A DNA stretch of 10,758 bases, from contig JAQIWT010001450.1 of NCBI GenBank assembly GCA_034696485.1, positions 1 through 10,758 on the forward strand. The letters are read 5' to 3'. The notes under the pieces are model-generated. The model saw only the letters and a program-made list of their open reading frames with translations. It made no database searches and was not told the DNA's origin. This DNA comes from Isohypsibius dastychi (lineage: Eukaryota > Tardigrada > Eutardigrada > Parachela > Isohypsibiidae). Shown here in pieces: positions 8,647 to 10,758 of the stretch. The translations under genes were made by a program, and so were the position numbers. Numbering within the stretch: the stretch's first letter is position 1; each line of letters starts with the position of its first letter.

Positions 8647-8810
8647 TTCCCAGCATGGTTTACTATTCTACTGAATTTGTCGCTAAGCGCAGCTCAAGCC
8701 AGGATAAAAATTGTCAGTGCCACATGATCGTGATATGCTCAACAGAAGGCTTTCCACCTCTCATCGATCAGTTTCTAATTCAAATAACTGACCACTGGCC
8801 AGGCATGTAG
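8640..8810 (+). other. Possible alternative last intron and exon of the BCH-protein gene
   Basis: An intron 8640-8692 (gtccta...gcgcag, 53 nt, the same size class as the others) would be phase 2. It would replace the TAA at 8644-8646 by a 38-residue tail with CQCHMIVICSTEGFPPLIDQ, ending at TAG 8808-8810. The donor gtccta is poor and BNIP2 relatives end soon after the BCH domain. I therefore prefer the stop at 8646 and list this as an alternative only. Confidence 0.25.
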
Positions 8811-9292
8811 AGTTGGGAATCCTAGCCTCAGAATTTTAAGGGAAGGGAATTGCCTCCCTCGATTTTTACCGGCTCCCTTAGCAGCTCCCTAGAAATTTTA
8901 GGAACCTAAGGATTCAAGGGAAAAGCCTTATTTCCTCATAGCGCATTTCGAGTCAGTCGCACCCACATGTTGAGTCATCACTGGAAAAATTTTCTCAATT
9001 CACCAAACAACAAAACAACCAAAATAACCTGTCGAAACTTCACAACAGAAACGAATTATTCAGAAATATTTCCAACCATTGCGGGTCCAGACCACCACAG
9101 TGAAACGCTGCACATTCATTTTTTTCCAGTTCTTGTTTAAAATAGGTATCTAGGATTTAAGGGACCTTCCTCAATTTCCTCCCTCACGTATTTAGGCTCC
9201 TCAATCATCTCCCTTATTTCCTAGCCATTTAAGGGAAATACCTCGTCCCTCGCGGCTCTCCTCGTCCCTAAGGACGCGGAAATGCAACCTTA
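8808..9292. mobile_element. hAT-like MITE, 485 bp, with perfect 8-bp target duplication
   Basis: Seen: CAGGCATG stands at 8800-8807 and again at 9293-9300, directly bordering the element. The ends are TAGAGTTGGGAATCC on the left and, reading inward, TAAGGTTGCATTTCC on the right, 9 of 15 positions alike. Both subterminal zones (about 8835-8930 and 9155-9275) are crowded with AAGGGA/TCCCTT words, at least ten in total, separated by a plain AT-rich middle. Known: hAT transposons make 8-bp duplications, have short imperfect ends of the YAGRGTTG type, and carry many short subterminal motifs. No transposase frame is present. An intact duplication suggests a fairly recent insertion, although the ends are imperfect. 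Confidence 0.75.
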
Positions 9293-9300
9293 CAGGCATG

Positions 9301-10529
9301 GCTCTGAACTCTTTGAATATAATGCTGGTTTAAAGCAACTCTGCTGAAGCTGTAGCCTTAGAATACTTAGAAATGCCACGGAAGCCACGATCTCGAAAAC
9401 GGAATTTTACGAGAAAGATACTGCAGTTCAGTCTTTTTCCAGATTTGTCAACAAAGTAATCATTTTAGGGCAGGTTTTGGGCGTACTGAAGAAATTTTAC
9501 TTCACTGAGATTACCAATAATAGAAAATAACTTGTTATTTACGAAATATTGTTTCGGTGGTGACCTTGTATCTATGACTTACAAATTCAAAAGTAGAGAT
9601 CTGGTGAGCTATGTTTAGTCACCGAAATACTGCGGTGACCTTTTGGTTTTCGACTTCGGAACAGAAACAATTCATGAAGGCATCGATTTCTATTCGGGCA
9701 AACAAGCATACAGTTTCATCTAAATCAAAATGGGGAACAAGTTGCTCGGAACGACCTGCTTTAGTAAGTTCGAGTAAGAGGGTTACGTACGTCAGAAATT
9801 GGTGGTCAAGCGATGAAGAAAAATAGCGAGCCAGGTTTCGCAGTTTTATTCTGATCTCCCAGTTCGATACGGTACTGTACTCTCAAACATCAACCGTGTG
9901 TAGTCCACAAGATATTCTCCGGGTAGCAGCACCTATTTTAGGCACTTGAGTTACGGCATCTAAGTTGCGATCAGCAGTCCCCATATCCAACTGAGACCAC
10001 GAAAATTAAACTGGGATCAACCGATGTACAGGAGGTGGTCCAGTAATACTCTATCGCTCGTTTTTGAGGTGAAACCCAGTTTTCTGTACAGTTTAAGACA
10101 ATGTTTATTCACGATAGAAAGAGTTCATGTGTGCCAGTCAGAGGAAGAGATCCGGTAAAGTATTAAACCGGCAACCCTCCCGAACACCGGACAATCATGC
10201 CCGTCCGATTGTTCGCAGCAGAACCGGTCTTGAGGAGCTTGTTCCACTACGTAACACCGCCAGAGGCGTGTGGGCCTTCACGAAAGTTTTTGTTCGCAGT
10301 TATCCCAACATCCTTGACGGCCACATGTGCATTCTAATTTCTCTGTATGCAAGTATAAATCGTACGAATCACACAAACACACAGGAACTGTTGAAAATTA
10401 TCGGTTTAAAATCTGTAACAAAGAACGATCGAATGACATCTCTCATACAGTTACCATGTGATCTGCATCCGGCTTTCACGAAAGGAAAACCGTGTGTAGT
10501 GTCAAAACAAGTTCAGCAATTCAGGAAAA
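9301..10529. other. Intergenic region upstream of the secreted Cys-rich gene
   Basis: No recognised coding exon or RNA gene. A 7-bp-arm hairpin GTCACCG-aaatact-g-CGGTGAC lies near 9618-9639. An ATG open frame of 136 codons (10127-10537) overlaps the start of the next gene in another phase but resembles no family. At 10354-10360 is TATAAAT, about 170 bases before the ATG at 10530. It is a conceivable TATA box, but the evidence is position and word only. Confidence 0.4.
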
Positions 10530-10758
10530 ATGGCTAGAATTGGCTCAGCCCAGCGATTGTTATGCATTGGATTGGCACTCGTATGTTTCAACGGTTAGTT
10601 GTTTCGCACAGAATGGCGGCTCGCAACATATTTTTGTCTGTTCAGGATGCGAGGCAATCAAATGCTACCTTCGGATGGGCGTACCTTCTAACGAGTGCAT
10701 GGTTCGGATACCAAGTGACTGTTCGAAAATTGCCAATAAAACAAATTCGATGGTCATG
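10530..10758 (+). CDS. Secreted Cys-rich protein, probably Ly6/uPAR-like, 5' part of gene
   Basis: Seen: exon 10530-10593 and exon 10646 to the window edge, joined across a 52-nt intron (gttagt...ttcag) in phase 1. Without splicing, the frame stops at once (TAG 10596). The joined N-terminus has a positive start and the hydrophobic core RLLCIGLALVCFNG, a typical signal peptide. The mature part follows: CEAIKCYLRMGVPSNECMVR, then IPSDCSKIANKTNS with an N-glycosylation sequon NKT. Known: Ly6/three-finger genes usually place a phase-1 intron after the signal peptide, and the mature chain starts near an L/IxCYxC motif. Here the second Cys of that motif is absent (KCYLRMG). The gene runs off the right edge, so the remaining Cys and any GPI signal cannot be checked. 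It could also be another small disulfide-rich secreted family. Confidence 0.6.

Noticed and set aside
9851-10019. TGATCTCCCAGTT and AACTGGGATCA as possible element ends
   Set aside because: The pair is short, needs a 2-base gap, and has no matching flanking duplication.
10127-10537. 136-codon ATG open frame upstream of the Ly6-like gene
   Set aside because: No family resemblance, and it overlaps the clear signal-peptide start in another phase. One or two open frames of this length are expected by chance in 10 kb of six-frame sequence.

Overview
The window reads as animal nuclear DNA, not bacterial. Coding capacity is split into short exons joined by GT-AG introns, most of them 50-71 nt, with two near 0.9-1.0 kb. 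There are no operons, Shine-Dalgarno sites or CRISPR arrays. The gene families seen (testis-specific serine kinase, BNIP2-type BCH protein, a Ly6-like secreted protein) are metazoan. The gene spacing, small introns and GC content (estimated by eye in the low-to-mid forties percent) would fit a flatworm or another small invertebrate, but I cannot fix the species from sequence alone.

Layout. Bases 1-1671 hold the 3' part of a TSSK-like kinase gene on the + strand (two exons, the gene starts outside the window). About 200 bp after its stop lies a 421-bp Tigger/pogo-like MITE (1874-2294) with inverted ends and a TA target duplication. Bases 2295-5963 have no convincing gene. They hold a Cys-rich open frame of uncertain status (2721-3029), a 735-bp element with GTAGCCGACGAAA inverted ends (3191-3925), a diverged inverted-repeat pair (4071-4622) and a strong hairpin (5276-5324).

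Bases 5984-8646 carry a six-exon gene that I assembled from matching splice phases. It encodes a protein of about 513 residues whose C-terminal third matches the BCH (BNIP2/Cdc42GAP homology, CRAL-TRIO-like) domain. Directly after it, at 8808-9292, sits a 485-bp hAT-like MITE flanked by a perfect 8-bp duplication, CAGGCATG. Bases 9301-10529 look intergenic. At the right edge (10530-10758) is the start of a secreted Cys-rich protein, probably Ly6/uPAR-like, with a signal peptide and a phase-1 intron after it.

All three genes are on the + strand and have no obvious functional link. The remaining structure is mostly non-autonomous transposon debris from at least two, probably three, DNA transposon families, plus poly(G)/poly(C) tracts. 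I found no undescribed multi-gene system. The points most worth a second look are the long insert in the kinase activation segment, the divergent BCH protein, the hAT insertion at its 3' end, and the 735-bp palindromic element.
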